From Halorubrum saccharovorum DSM 1137 (GTDB lineage Archaea; Halobacteriota; Halobacteria; Halobacteriales; Haloferacaceae), in the NCBI RefSeq assembly GCF_000337915.1, contig NZ_AOJE01000060.1, forward strand, positions 124,251 through 162,147: a stretch of DNA of 37,897 bases, read 5' to 3'. Made by a program: the position numbers and the translations under genes. The notes under the pieces were generated by a model that did not search any database, was not told where the DNA came from, and saw only the letters and a list, made by a program, of their open reading frames with translations. Shown piece by piece: positions 24,192 to 33,563 of the stretch. The number at the start of each line of letters is the position of its first letter. Positions within the stretch are counted from its first letter, which is position 1.

Positions 24192-24220
24192 CTCGGCCGA
24201 GCCGCCCCGACTCGGCCGAC
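24192..24220. terminator. Candidate hairpin between convergent genes
   Basis: CTCGGCCGAG (24192-24201) and CTCGGCCGAC (24211-24220) can pair over eight bases and are followed by a short GACTTTCTC run. The 104-bp gap separates the convergent HhH protein and phosphatase genes. A terminator role is a guess from position. Confidence 0.3.
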
Positions 24221-24267
24221 GACCGGGACGACTTTCTCGGCGGTTCCCTCTCGGAGCGGCGACCCGC

Positions 24268-24690
24268 TTACCGCTCGCCGGCGTCCTCACCGAACCGCTC
24301 GTCGAAGACGGCGATCACGCGCCGCTCGATCTCGTCGCGGATATCGCGGACCTCCTCGATCGGGCGCTCGCCCGGGTCCTCCAGGTCCCAGTCGTCGGTG
24401 TCGACGCCCTCCAACTCCAGCGTCGAACAGCCCATCGTGGCGACGAAGTCGGACGCGGCGAGCGTCTCGTCGTCGATCTCGCGGGGAGTTCGCCCGTTCA
24501 CGTCGAGCCCGACCTCCGCGAGCGCCTCGACGACCACGTCGTGAACGCTGTCGGCGGGCATCGTGCCGCCCGTCACGATCTCGACGCGGTCGCCGAGGCC
24601 GCGTCGGTCGCGTTCGCGCTCCGCGAAGGCGGTCGCCATCTGGCTGCGCCCGGCGTTGCGGACGCACATGAACGTGAGGGTCGTCCCCAT
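24268..24690 (-). CDS. Low-molecular-weight phosphatase / arsenate reductase-like protein
   Basis: This 140-residue protein has the CX5R loop CVRNAGRS at residues 9-16 (C9, R15), followed by helix SQMATAFAERE. The TGGTMPADSVHDVVVEAL segment and the later VATMGCSTLELEG are typical of the ArsC/LMW-PTP fold. It could reduce arsenate or remove phosphate from protein tyrosine. The ATG shares one base with the phoU stop (TGATG), so it is the last gene of the phosphate operon. Arsenate enters cells through Pst transporters, which would make an arsenate reductase useful here (inference). Confidence 0.8.
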   Translation of the reverse strand: MGTTLTFMCVRNAGRSQMATAFAERERDRRGLGDRVEIVTGGTMPADSVHDVVVEALAEVGLDVNGRTPREIDDETLAASDFVATMGCSTLELEGVDTDDWDLEDPGERPIEEVRDIRDEIERRVIAVFDERFGEDAGER

Positions 24691-25397
24691 CAGTAGATCA
24701 GCTCGTCGTCGTTCTCGACCATGTACAGGGTGCGCGCCGCCACGTTGACCGCGTGGTCGGCGACGCGTTCGAGGTCGCGAACCGCGAGCAACGCGCGAGA
24801 GACCTCGTCGAGCGAGGCCTCCAGCGCCTCCGCGTCGGCGTCGTCGCCGGTCTCGCCGGTCGACGACTCGTTGCGGGCGCGGTCGGCCTCCAACAGCTCG
24901 CGGACCACGGCCTCGCTCGCGCGCCGGCACCGCTCGTCGAACTCGTCGTCGCGAGCCGCGATCTCGCGGCAGGCCTCGGCGTCGCCCGCCTCGTAGGCCG
25001 CGACCGCGTCGGCGACCATCTCGCCGGCGTCCTGGCCCAGATCGCGGAACTCCACGGCCGGGTGGACGCCCCCGTCGGGGCCGCCGTAGCCCGCGAGGTT
25101 GGTCGCCAGGTCGGCGACGCGTTCGAGGTCGGTGATCACCTTGAACGAGGCGGCCACTAACCGGAGGTCGCCCGCGACGGGCTGTTGGAGTGCGAGCAGC
25201 TCAGTGCAGTCCTCCTCCAAGCCGAGGTACGTCTCGTTCACCTCGTAGTCGCCCTCGATGACCTCTTCGGCGAGCTCGTCGTCGCCGGTCGCGGCCGCCT
25301 CGATCGCCGTGTCGTACCGCTCGCCGACGAGTTCGCCCATCGCGACCACGTCGGCCCGGAGCTCGTCGAGCCGCTCCTGATAGTTCTCGCGCGGCAT
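24690..25397 (-). CDS. phoU: Phosphate uptake regulator PhoU
   Basis: This 235-residue protein has two PhoU three-helix repeats. The first contains the family E/D-rich motif EVIEGDYEVNETYLGLEEDC and VITDLERVADLATNLA; the second contains IAARDDEFDERCRR and LLAVRDLERVADHAVNVA. A short acidic insert (about 172-190) separates the last helices. PhoU binds metal and modulates Pst transport and phosphate signalling. Its ATG directly abuts the pstB stop codon. Confidence 0.92.
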   Translation of the reverse strand: MPRENYQERLDELRADVVAMGELVGERYDTAIEAAATGDDELAEEVIEGDYEVNETYLGLEEDCTELLALQQPVAGDLRLVAASFKVITDLERVADLATNLAGYGGPDGGVHPAVEFRDLGQDAGEMVADAVAAYEAGDAEACREIAARDDEFDERCRRASEAVVRELLEADRARNESSTGETGDDADAEALEASLDEVSRALLAVRDLERVADHAVNVAARTLYMVENDDELIY

Positions 25398-26228
25398 CTA
25401 TCCGAACTTCCCCGTGATGTAGTCCTCGACGCGCTGTTCCTCGGGATCCTCGAAGATCTTCGTCGTGTCGTCGTACTCGACGAGTCGGCCGCCGGTGAGG
25501 AACACCGCGGTCCGGTCGGAGATGCGGGCCGCCTGCTGCATGTTGTGAGTGACGATGATAACCGTGTACTCCTCGGCGAGGTCGTCGATGAGGTCCTCGA
25601 TCTTCGAGGCCGCGACGGGGTCGAGCGCCGATGTCGGCTCGTCCATCAGGATGACCTCCGGGTCGGGCGCGATCGCCCGAGCGATACAGAGGCGCTGCTG
25701 TTGCCCGCCGGACAGGTCGAGCCCCGAGGAGTCGAGCTGGTCTTTCACCTCGTCCCACAGCGCGGCCCCCTTCAGCGACTTCTCGACGCGCTCGTCGACG
25801 TCGCCGTCGTACCCCTGTATCTTCAGGCCGTAGGCGACGTTGTCGCGGATCGACTTCGGGAACGGGTTCGGCTTCTGGAACACCATCCCGATCTTCCGCC
25901 GAAGGGCGACCGGGTCCACGTCGGAGTCGTACACGTTCTTGCCGCCGAACTCCACGTCGCCCTCGACGCGGCACACCTCGATCATGTCGTTCATCCGGTT
26001 GATACACCGGAGGAACGTCGACTTGCCGCAACCCGAGGGACCGATCAGCGCGGTCACCCGTTTTTCGGGAATCTCCATCGACACGTCGTCGATCGCCTGT
26101 TCGTCTCCGTAGAAGACGTTCAGGTCGCGCGCGGCGACCGCCGTCCGATCGGTCGTCGCGGTCTGTTCGTTCGATCCGGTCTCTACGTCCGTCGTGATGA
26201 GCGAGTCGCTCGATTCTGTGTTACTCAT
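25398..26228 (-). CDS. pstB: Phosphate ABC transporter ATP-binding protein PstB
   Basis: This 276-residue ATPase has Walker A at 63-71 (GPSGCGKST), the Q-loop [20 protein letters not shown] typical of PstB, signature [14 protein letters not shown], and Walker [15 protein letters not shown] 30-residue Thr/Ser/Glu-rich N-terminal extension precedes the domain, as in other haloarchaeal copies. It powers phosphate import through PstC-PstA. The start at 26228 is two bases after the pstA stop. A much longer in-frame extension upstream is rejected because it overlaps pstA. Confidence 0.95.
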   Translation of the reverse strand: MSNTESSDSLITTDVETGSNEQTATTDRTAVAARDLNVFYGDEQAIDDVSMEIPEKRVTALIGPSGCGKSTFLRCINRMNDMIEVCRVEGDVEFGGKNVYDSDVDPVALRRKIGMVFQKPNPFPKSIRDNVAYGLKIQGYDGDVDERVEKSLKGAALWDEVKDQLDSSGLDLSGGQQQRLCIARAIAPDPEVILMDEPTSALDPVAASKIEDLIDDLAEEYTVIIVTHNMQQAARISDRTAVFLTGGRLVEYDDTTKIFEDPEEQRVEDYITGKFG

Positions 26229-26230
26229 GG

Positions 26231-27997
26231 TTAGTTCCCCCGCTCCGCGCGGTTCCGCAGCAGTATCGCCGTCCCGTTCATGCCGATGAGGATGATCAAC
26301 AGGGTGATCACGCCGGCCGCGACGACCCCGTACCGGAACTCCGCCTGCGGGAAGTTCGCCCACGCGTAGATCTGCATCGGCATCGCGCTGAATCGGCTGA
26401 AGAGGCTGTCCGGCGCGCTGAACACGGTCGTCGCCGCGCCGATCATGAGGAGCGGCGCGGTCTCGCCGATCGCCCGCCCGAGCGCGAGGATCGTTCCGGT
26501 CAGGATGCCGGGGAACGCCTCGGGGAGCACAACGTTCTTCGTCGTCTGCCACCGGGTCGCGCCCATCGCGTCCGACCCGCGACGCAGGTCGTCCGGGACC
26601 GACCTGATCGCCTCCTGCGCGGAGATGATCGTGATCGGGAGGATGAGCAGCGACAGCGTCAGCGAGGCCGTCACCGCGGTCCCGAGCCCGAACCCGAGCA
26701 GGTTCGCGAACAGCCCGAGCCCGAGCAGCCCGTACACGACCGACGGGATGGCGGCGAGGTTCGCGATGTTGACCTGCAGCAGCCGCGTCAGCGACCCGAG
26801 GACACCGCTCTCGGGCATGTACTCCTCTAAGAAGACGGAGGTCCCGACGCCGAGCACGAACGACAGCACCGCGACCAGCGCGATGATGATCACCGAGCCG
26901 ACGATCGCCGGGTACAGTCCGGCTTCGATCGCAGTGCTCGACGGCGACTCCGTGACGTATCCAGCGTCGAGCCACGGGTCGGGCGCGGGAACGCCCCACG
27001 CCTCGACGACGAGCGCGCCGACGAGCGCGCCGCCGACGAGGAGGACCGGCAGCGCCAGGCCGACCACGCCGTCACCCTCGTCGATCGCGCGGTGAACGTA
27101 GACCGCCGTCGGCACGCCGACCGTGACGAGGACGATCAGCGCGGTGGGACCGGGGACGCCGAAACCGCCGGCGAGGAACCCGCCGGCGACCGCGACTGCG
27201 AGCGGCACTCCCCCGGCGGCGACCGCGGCGGCCCGGCTGCCGCGGTCGGCCACGACGCGCCAGCCGGCGATCGCGATCGGGACCGCGAGCGTCCAGGCGT
27301 AGATGATGAGATCCGACGGGTACGTGGTGACGACTCCTCGGAGGACCACCGCGACGACGACGCCGACGAGTCCGACGGGGATCGCCGCGGCCACCGCTCG
27401 CGGCGCCGAGCGCCGAGCGCCGTACGCGTACAGCGCGACGGCCGGAACGACGCCAAGCGTGTACGCGAGGAACCACACCAGCGGGTCGAACACCAGGAAC
27501 AGCGTCCCGACGGCGAGCCCGAGCGCGGCCCCGCCGACGAGCCGGCCCATCAGTCCGAAGCCGACGGCGCCGACCCGGCCGCGGCTCCCGACGTACGCGA
27601 GGTACGCCGTCACCGGCGTCGCGACGACGAAGAGGTACGCGAGCTGCCAGGAGAGCCGCGGGATCTGCGCGACGAACGCCTCGATCGCGGTGAAAAGCGC
27701 CGCGACGGCGACGAGCCCGCCGCCGAGGGCGCCGAGGGCCCGTCGGGTCACCGTCGGATCGTTCGCGCTGTACAGGCAGAACGCGAGGAACGGGACGACG
27801 AGGGTGAGGAAGTACGTCAGCAGCCACTCCGGGCTGGCGTTCGCCAGGTCGAAGGCGTCTATCGTGACGTACACGAGGAGCACGCCGAGCGCGACGAGCC
27901 CGGCCACGCTCGCGCCGAGGGAGAGGTACTCGAAGACAACCCCCCGAAGCCGGCTCACCTCGCCGAACCCGCCCGCGTTCGCGTTGTCCGTCGCCAT
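26231..27997 (-). CDS. pstA: Phosphate ABC transporter permease PstA with large N-terminal membrane extension
   Basis: This 588-residue permease is about twice the length of bacterial PstA (near 290). The C-terminal half (about 350-588) is the standard permease, including the EAA-type loop [29 protein letters not shown] and the ending [22 protein letters not shown]. The N-terminal half adds about eight to nine hydrophobic helices with short loops, resembling no transporter domain I can name. Its ATG overlaps the pstC stop by one base (TGATG). Long PstA proteins occur in other haloarchaea, so this is probably a lineage feature. Confidence 0.9.
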   Translation of the reverse strand: MATDNANAGGFGEVSRLRGVVFEYLSLGASVAGLVALGVLLVYVTIDAFDLANASPEWLLTYFLTLVVPFLAFCLYSANDPTVTRRALGALGGGLVAVAALFTAIEAFVAQIPRLSWQLAYLFVVATPVTAYLAYVGSRGRVGAVGFGLMGRLVGGAALGLAVGTLFLVFDPLVWFLAYTLGVVPAVALYAYGARRSAPRAVAAAIPVGLVGVVVAVVLRGVVTTYPSDLIIYAWTLAVPIAIAGWRVVADRGSRAAAVAAGGVPLAVAVAGGFLAGGFGVPGPTALIVLVTVGVPTAVYVHRAIDEGDGVVGLALPVLLVGGALVGALVVEAWGVPAPDPWLDAGYVTESPSSTAIEAGLYPAIVGSVIIIALVAVLSFVLGVGTSVFLEEYMPESGVLGSLTRLLQVNIANLAAIPSVVYGLLGLGLFANLLGFGLGTAVTASLTLSLLILPITIISAQEAIRSVPDDLRRGSDAMGATRWQTTKNVVLPEAFPGILTGTILALGRAIGETAPLLMIGAATTVFSAPDSLFSRFSAMPMQIYAWANFPQAEFRYGVVAAGVITLLIILIGMNGTAILLRNRAERGN

Positions 27998-28971
27998 CAG
28001 TACTCCTCCCGGTACCGCTGTGCGATGATATCACTGATCACGTTCATTACGAGGGTCACCACGAACAGCGTGAGGCCGAGCGCGAACATCGAGTCGTACG
28101 GGATCGACCCGCCGGTGAGGTCGCCGCCGGCGATCTGCACCATCGCGACGGTGATCGTCATCCCGGACTGCAGGAGCACGTCGGCGGGATTGACGAACGG
28201 GATCCCGAAGGCGACCTCCTGCACCGCCGGCATCCGCGCCTGCGCGCCCATCGCGACGACGACGATCATCGTCTCGCCGATGGCGCGAGAGATCGCGAGG
28301 ATGTACGATGAGGCGATCCCCGAGATGGAGGCCGGGACCACGATCCCGGTCGACACCTCGAACTTCGTCGCGCCGAGCCCGTAGCCGGCCTGGCGCAGGT
28401 CGTCCGGAACCGCGCTCATCGCGTCCTCGGAGATGGACGACACCATCGGGATCGTCATGATACCGACCATGATCGACGCCGAGAGCGCGTTGAACGTGCT
28501 CATCTCCGGGAACAGCGTCGCCTTCAGCGCCGGCGTGATGTACACCAGCGCGAAGTAGCCGTACACGACCGTCGGGATGCCGGCGAGGATCTCCAAGAGC
28601 GGCTTCAGTATCGAGCGCGCGTTCGGCGTCGCGTATTCGCTGAGATAGATCGCGGTCAGCGTTCCCACCGGGAGCGCGATGAACGCCGCCGTGACCGTCA
28701 CGACGAGCGTCCCGATCAGCAGGGGGATGATGCCGAACGCCTGCCCGCCGCCGGCCGGATTCGGGCTCCAGTTGGTGCCGGTCAGGAACTCGGCTATCGG
28801 TATCTCTTGGAAAAACACCACCGCGTCCGACAGCAGCGTCACGAAGATCGCTACCGTCGTGAGTAGGGTGATCGCCGCACACGCGGCGAAGAGGCCACCG
28901 TAGGTTCCCTCCTTCAGTCGTCTGAGCCCGCTCCGACGCTGGAGATCGGGACTCTCGGTACTATCTGTCAC
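27997..28971 (-). CDS. pstC: Phosphate ABC transporter permease PstC
   Basis: This 324-residue permease has about six helices and the EAA loop AVPDDLRQAGYGLGATKFEVSTGIVVPAS. Other family segments are PLLEILAGIPTVVYGYFAL and ISRAIGETMIVVVAMGAQ. The start is a GTG at 28971; no in-frame ATG precedes the conserved region. It follows pstS after a 55-nt gap and is coupled to pstA by an ATGA-type overlap. It forms the membrane channel with PstA. Confidence 0.93.
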   Translation of the reverse strand: MTDSTESPDLQRRSGLRRLKEGTYGGLFAACAAITLLTTVAIFVTLLSDAVVFFQEIPIAEFLTGTNWSPNPAGGGQAFGIIPLLIGTLVVTVTAAFIALPVGTLTAIYLSEYATPNARSILKPLLEILAGIPTVVYGYFALVYITPALKATLFPEMSTFNALSASIMVGIMTIPMVSSISEDAMSAVPDDLRQAGYGLGATKFEVSTGIVVPASISGIASSYILAISRAIGETMIVVVAMGAQARMPAVQEVAFGIPFVNPADVLLQSGMTITVAMVQIAGGDLTGGSIPYDSMFALGLTLFVVTLVMNVISDIIAQRYREEY

Positions 28972-29026
28972 AACCGGTCGGGTATCGAACGCTGTCGTAA
29001 ATCAATACACCGGTTCATAGCGGACG

Positions 29027-30016
29027 TTACTCCTGCGCCCGCTCGATGGCGTCTTCGAGGATCTCCATCTGCTCCTCCTGGGTCTCCTCGGTCGCGGGCA
29101 CGTACCCCACGTCGCCGGCGACGAGGTCCTCGTTCGTCGTCTGCTCGACGAAGTAGCGGGCGAACTCGGCGACGTGTTCCTTGCCGAGCGACTCGATCGA
29201 GGGGTAGGTGAACAGCGGCCGTGAGAGGGGCGTGTACTCGCCGCTGGACGCCGTTTCGAGGCTCGGCTCTACCGGTCCGTCGCCGGCGTCGATCCCGAGC
29301 GCCTTGAGCTGGTCGGGGTTCTGGTAGTAGTACGCGAAGCCGAAGTAGCCGATCGCGTACTCGCTGCCCGAGACGCCCTGCGCGATCGAGTTGTCCTGCT
29401 CGGTCGCCTGGTAGTCGCTGGTGTGGCCGCGCTCCTCTAAGATCGCCTCGATGAAGTAGTCGTACGTCCCGGAGGTGTCGGCGGCGCCGAACCGGTTGAT
29501 CTCCTCGTTCGGGAACTCGTCGCGGACCTCGTCCCAGGTCTCGACGGCGTCCTCCTCCCAGATCGTCGCCAGCTCCTCGACGGTGAGGTGGTCGATCCAG
29601 TCGGCCTCGGGGTTGACGACGATCGTGAGCGCGTCCGTCGCCGCGATGAGCTCGACGTACTCGACGCCGTTCTCCGCGCAGCGCTCCTCCTCCGCGGGCT
29701 GGATCGGCCGGCTCGCGTTGTTGAAGTCGGTGTCGCCGACGCAGAAGTAGTTGGAGAACCCGCCGCCCGAGCCGGTAGGGCTGATGTCGATAGAGACCTG
29801 GTCGTGGTCCGCGGCGAAGTCCTCCGCGATCGCGCTCATCAGCGGGAAGACGGTCGAGGAGCCGGCGATGTTGATCGAGCCGGAAAGGCCGTCGCCGCCG
29901 CCGTCCCCCGAGCTCTGCGTACAGCCCGCGAGCGCCAGCGCGCCGGCACCGCCGAGCGCCGAAAGTGCTTTCCGCCGCGTGATCCCCTCGGTATCCGCGT
30001 CGTGGCTTGATGCCAT
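29027..30016 (-). CDS. pstS: Phosphate-binding lipoprotein PstS
   Basis: This protein of about 329 residues has a Tat-type signal with twin Arg (TRRKALSALGGAGALALAGC) that ends in a lipobox Cys, so it should be exported folded and lipid-anchored. Ligand-binding segments are INIAGSSTVFPL, SPTGSGGGFSN and GAADTSGTYDYF. It captures phosphate for PstCAB. The start at 30016 (ATG) is preferred over the adjacent GTG at 30019. CTACTTAACC at 30039-30048 lies about 28 nt upstream, so the transcript is probably leaderless. Confidence 0.94.
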   Translation of the reverse strand: MASSHDADTEGITRRKALSALGGAGALALAGCTQSSGDGGGDGLSGSINIAGSSTVFPLMSAIAEDFAADHDQVSIDISPTGSGGGFSNYFCVGDTDFNNASRPIQPAEEERCAENGVEYVELIAATDALTIVVNPEADWIDHLTVEELATIWEEDAVETWDEVRDEFPNEEINRFGAADTSGTYDYFIEAILEERGHTSDYQATEQDNSIAQGVSGSEYAIGYFGFAYYYQNPDQLKALGIDAGDGPVEPSLETASSGEYTPLSRPLFTYPSIESLGKEHVAEFARYFVEQTTNEDLVAGDVGYVPATEETQEEQMEILEDAIERAQE

Positions 30017-30038
30017 CACCTGACCGTGGGTGTGTTCC

Positions 30039-30048
30039 GGTTAAGTAG
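30039..30048 (-). promoter_or_regulatory. TATA box of the pst operon
   Basis: CTACTTAACC on the minus strand is centred about 28 nt before pstS. It is likely the main promoter of the six-gene phosphate operon. Confidence 0.6.
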
Positions 30049-30091
30049 TATGCTATGAGCGGTACAAGCGACCCAGTACCGCTCCCCGGTG

Positions 30092-30108
30092 CTATATATT
30101 CTATATAG
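30092..30108. promoter_or_regulatory. AT-rich palindrome in the pstS divergent gap
   Basis: CTATATA and TATATAG are exact reverse complements around TTC. The site is about 80 nt upstream of pstS and about 90 nt before the divergent small gene. It is AT-rich against a GC-rich background and is a candidate operator or a second promoter. Confidence 0.5.
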
Positions 30109-30161
30109 ATCGGTCGGAAACCCCGATCCCCGCCGTCGTCGCCCGTCCGGCGGTTCGACCG

Positions 30162-30171
30162 TATTTTTAAG
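30162..30171 (+). promoter_or_regulatory. TATA box of the 102-residue protein gene
   Basis: TATTTTTAAG is centred about 29 nt before the ATG at 30196. This fits a leaderless message. Confidence 0.65.
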
Positions 30172-30195
30172 ACCCTCCGTGCGAAGACCCGGACG

Positions 30196-30504
30196 ATGGC
30201 CCCACCGACGACCGGGGACTCGATCACGCTCTCGCTGTCGCACGAGGAGGCGTGGGTCGCCCACGCCGCGCTCCTCGACGCGGGCGAGGCCGCCGTCGAC
30301 GCCGGTGACGACGCCCCCGAACAGTGCCGACCGATCCGTCGCATCGAGCGCGGCCGCCCGCTCGCGCCCCGCGACGCCGTCCTCCTCCGCGACGCCCTGG
30401 TCGATTACCTCGGCGACGCGCCCGTGCGCGACCGGGCGCCGGGGCGGGCGCTGCTGGGTCGGATCGACGACGCGGTCGAGTCGCGGTCGCCGTCGTCTCC
30501 CTGA
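30196..30504 (+). CDS. Small haloarchaeal protein, unknown function
   Basis: This 102-residue acidic protein is predicted mostly helical, with the segments LSHEEAWVAHAALLDAGEAAV and LAPRDAVLLRDALVDYLGD. I do not recognise a characterised family and see no membrane segment, Cys or catalytic motif. A good TATA box supports expression. It is divergent from pstS and convergent with the HdrD-like gene, 19 nt away. A link to phosphate regulation is possible from position only. Confidence 0.7.
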   Translation: MAPPTTGDSITLSLSHEEAWVAHAALLDAGEAAVDAGDDAPEQCRPIRRIERGRPLAPRDAVLLRDALVDYLGDAPVRDRAPGRALLGRIDDAVESRSPSSP

Positions 30505-30523
30505 GACGCGGGCCGCGGCGCGA

Positions 30524-32746
30524 CTACGGGACCGTCCCGACCGATTCCGCCTCTCCCGTCCCCGCTTCCACCGCCTCGATCAGGAGTTCGGCGACGTCGA
30601 CGATCTCCACGTCCTCCTCGAAGTCCCCCGTCTTCCGCCCGTCCTCGAACATCGTCGTGCACATCGGGCAGGCGACGACGAACTTCTCGATCGCCGACCC
30701 CGCGTCGGTGTCCTCGACAGCCTCGCGGAGGCGCTCTTCGCTCGGCTTCACGTCCTCGTCGTGTTCGGTCCACAGCCCGCCGCCGCCCCCGCCACAGCAG
30801 AACGAGTCCTCGCGCGAGCGCGGCATCTCGTAGAGGTCGGCGCCGGTCGCGGAGATTAGCTCGCGGGGCGCCTCGTACTCGTCGTTGTACCGGCCGAGGT
30901 GACACGGGTCGTGGTAAGTGACGGTGTAGTCGAGCTCGTCGCCGGAGAGGTTCAGCCGTCCGTCCGCCACCAGCTCCTCGACCACCTGCGTCCAGTGGAA
31001 CACGTCGATCTCCCCCTCCGGGTTCCACGGCTCCTCGCGGTCGAACGGCATCATCGGGTCGTCGGCGAACTCCGCGAAGTCGACCTCGGGGTACTCGTTT
31101 TCGATCGTGTTGTACGAGTGCGGGTCCGTACAGACGATCGAGTCGAACTCGCAGTCGGCGAACGTCTCGACGTGGTGACCGGCAAGTTCGAGGTAGAGGA
31201 ACTCCTCGCCGATCCGGCGGATGTCGTTGCCGTCGGTCTTCTCGTCGTCGAAGAGAATCCCGAACGACACGTCGGCCTCGTCGAACAGCCGGGCCAGTGC
31301 CCGCGCGACCTTCCTGTTCCGGTCGTCGAAGCTCGGGTAGTCGCCGACGTACCAGAGGTACTCCACCTCGCGCTCGCGGGCGTCCGCGACCTCGATGTCG
31401 TCGAGGTTGTCCGCCCAGTCGCCGCGCGCCGACTGCGACTCGCCGAAGGCGTTCCCCTTCTGCATCACGTCCTGGAACACGTCTTGGAGGTTCGAGTCGA
31501 CCGCCCCCTCGTCGACGAGCTGGCGGTTCATCTTGGTGAACGACGTGAGGTGTTCGATGTCGACGGGGCAGGCGTCCATGCAGGCCATACACGACATACA
31601 GGACTCCATCGACTCGCTCGCGATGACGCCTCCCTCGTCGGCGACGATGGGGACCGTCCCGCCGTCGTTGACGGCGCCGGAGTCGGTCACGCCGCCGTCC
31701 GTCGCGACCGACCTCCCGCCGCCTGCGCCCGCGACCGCGTCGTCGCTCACGGACTCGCGGTACGCCTTCAGGTCGAGGATTACGTCCCGCGGGTCGAGGT
31801 TCCGTCCCACCGTGTCGGCGGGGCAGGCGTCGGTACAGCGCCCGCACTTCGTGCAGGCGTCGCCGTCCAGCAGCTCCTTCCAGGTGAAGTCCTCCAACGA
31901 CTCGGCGTTGGTGTGATCGAGGTCGGCGGGGATGTTCGGGAGCCGGGCGCCCGCCTTCTCGTCGCGGGCGACGACGTTCGCGAACGAGGAGATCATGTGG
32001 AACGGCTTCGCGTACGGGATCCACGCGATGAAGGCGAACGCGAGCAGCGAGTGGCTCCACCAGACGACGCCGTAGATCGCCTCGGCACCGCCGGCCGTCA
32101 GCCCGCCCCACCGGAACCCCGCGGCCATCGCCATGCCGATGAAGCTCACCGTCTCGTCGGCCCGCGCGGGCTGGCCGACGATGCCGAGCGCCTGCACGAC
32201 GAAGCCGCCGACGCCGAGGAGGAAGAGCGTCCAGACGAACGCGTCGTCCTCCAGCGAGGTGTGTTTCCCCCACAGCCGCCCGTCGCGCTCGCGGTACCGG
32301 CGGTACATCGCCATGCCGACGCCGACGACGAACAGCAGGCCGAACGCGTCGACGACGAACTGGTAGGCTAAGTAGAACTCGCCCACCCAGAACGACTCGC
32401 CCGCGATCGGGCGGTACACGTCGATGTCGAACCCGAGGATGGTCGTCGCGACGAGCAGCGTGAGGAAGCCCCACAGCACGAACGTGTGCATCACGCCGGC
32501 GTACAGGTCGCGGTCGAACTGGTTCTCGTTCGAGAGCACCGTCTTGGTCGCCGCGACCGTCCGGGCGGGGAGGTCGGACAGCCGGTCGCGCGGGTCCTCG
32601 CTCCCGCGGGCGTACGCCGCGAACCGGGCGTACACCCCGTAGAGGAACACGAGGATCGCGACCGCGGCGAGCCAGTAGAACGCGGCCTTCCCGACCGGAC
32701 CGATCGTCCAGAACGTCTCCCGGGTGGCCGCCTGCAAGGGGATCAT
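30524..32746 (-). CDS. Membrane HdrD-like Fe-S oxidoreductase with cytochrome b-type N-terminus
   Basis: This 740-residue protein fuses a NarI/HdrE-like membrane domain of about six helices (20-280) to two [4Fe-4S] ferredoxin motifs and two CCG domains. The first motif is CTKCGRCTDACP (about 307) and the second is CMSCMACMDACP (about 385). The CCG segments are HDPCHLGRYN with FCCGGGGGG, and ACPMCTTMF. Such proteins pass electrons between a soluble donor, often ETF in fatty acid oxidation, and the quinone pool. A Gly/Asp-rich insert of about 45 residues separates the two ferredoxin motifs. TTTTAA (32772-32777) is about 28 nt upstream. Confidence 0.85.
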   Translation of the reverse strand: MIPLQAATRETFWTIGPVGKAAFYWLAAVAILVFLYGVYARFAAYARGSEDPRDRLSDLPARTVAATKTVLSNENQFDRDLYAGVMHTFVLWGFLTLLVATTILGFDIDVYRPIAGESFWVGEFYLAYQFVVDAFGLLFVVGVGMAMYRRYRERDGRLWGKHTSLEDDAFVWTLFLLGVGGFVVQALGIVGQPARADETVSFIGMAMAAGFRWGGLTAGGAEAIYGVVWWSHSLLAFAFIAWIPYAKPFHMISSFANVVARDEKAGARLPNIPADLDHTNAESLEDFTWKELLDGDACTKCGRCTDACPADTVGRNLDPRDVILDLKAYRESVSDDAVAGAGGGRSVATDGGVTDSGAVNDGGTVPIVADEGGVIASESMESCMSCMACMDACPVDIEHLTSFTKMNRQLVDEGAVDSNLQDVFQDVMQKGNAFGESQSARGDWADNLDDIEVADAREREVEYLWYVGDYPSFDDRNRKVARALARLFDEADVSFGILFDDEKTDGNDIRRIGEEFLYLELAGHHVETFADCEFDSIVCTDPHSYNTIENEYPEVDFAEFADDPMMPFDREEPWNPEGEIDVFHWTQVVEELVADGRLNLSGDELDYTVTYHDPCHLGRYNDEYEAPRELISATGADLYEMPRSREDSFCCGGGGGGLWTEHDEDVKPSEERLREAVEDTDAGSAIEKFVVACPMCTTMFEDGRKTGDFEEDVEIVDVAELLIEAVEAGTGEAESVGTVP

Positions 32747-32846
32747 GATCGATCAGGCGGATACGGTCGGGTTAAAACTTGCCACAACGCTGGGCGTGTC
32801 GCCCGGCGTTTCCGGACGGTTACGCGGTGTCCCCCCGTCCCGGTGG

Positions 32847-33563
32847 CTACACGATGGTCATCGCGACCGCCGCCGCCAACAGCCCCGCGCCGACCGCGAG
32901 CGCCGGGTAGTCCGCGGGGCCGAACGCCAACCGCGGGAGCGTCGGGTTCCACGCGAAACACCGGGCGTTCAGCGCGGTCCCCAACCGGTCGGCGCGCCCG
33001 AACGCCCGATTGATGCCCGCGACGGCGACGAGGCGCATGCGCTCGCGGACGGGAAGCGTACCGCCGCCGCGCGATCGGACCGCCTCGCGGGCCGTCAACA
33101 GGTCCCGCTTTAGGAGGGGGAGGAACCGGAACACGAGCGCGACGCCGGTGCCGAGGAACTGTCCGGGCTTGCCCGGCACCGCGCGCTGGACCGCCGCTCG
33201 CGAGTCCCGGACCGGCGTCGACCTGACGTAACCTGCGGCGACGACGAGAATGAGGAGGACGCGGTAGCTCGCGAGCCCCGTGGTCGCGGCGCGCTCGACT
33301 CGGAACCACGGCGCGCCGAGCGTCGCGCCGGCGACGAGGGGGGCGACGAGGAGCACCGGGAACGCGGCCCGGTAGGTCCACAGGTCGCGGGGGCCGCCGC
33401 CGGCGAGCCACAGGCAGGCGACGGCCAGGAAGGTGAGCGCGGCGAGCCCGCGAGGCGTCGTGTACGCGTACGCGGCCGCCGCGAACCCGACCTGCACGAG
33501 GAGCTTCGACCGGGGGTCGAGCCGGTGGGCGAGCGAGTCGCCGGGGACGTACGAGAGGGTCAC
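32847..33563 (-). CDS. bioN: ECF transporter T component BioN
   Basis: This 238-residue protein is the energy-coupling transmembrane subunit (CbiQ/EcfT family). It has four to five hydrophobic helices and the coupling-helix region RDLLTAREAVRSRGGG and LGTALNARCF, corresponding to the two Ala-Arg-Gly-type motifs. It connects the ATPase to the substrate-binding BioY. The start is a GTG at 33563 that overlaps the ATPase stop (GTGA). A longer in-frame extension upstream is rejected because it overlaps bioM entirely. Confidence 0.85.
   Translation of the reverse strand: MTLSYVPGDSLAHRLDPRSKLLVQVGFAAAAYAYTTPRGLAALTFLAVACLWLAGGGPRDLWTYRAAFPVLLVAPLVAGATLGAPWFRVERAATTGLASYRVLLILVVAAGYVRSTPVRDSRAAVQRAVPGKPGQFLGTGVALVFRFLPLLKRDLLTAREAVRSRGGGTLPVRERMRLVAVAGINRAFGRADRLGTALNARCFAWNPTLPRLAFGPADYPALAVGAGLLAAAVAMTIV

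Noticed and set aside
26229-26999. An upstream extension that would make PstB 533 residues long
   Set aside because: The extension overlaps pstA and has an arginine-rich composition. PstB homologues begin near the start at 26228.
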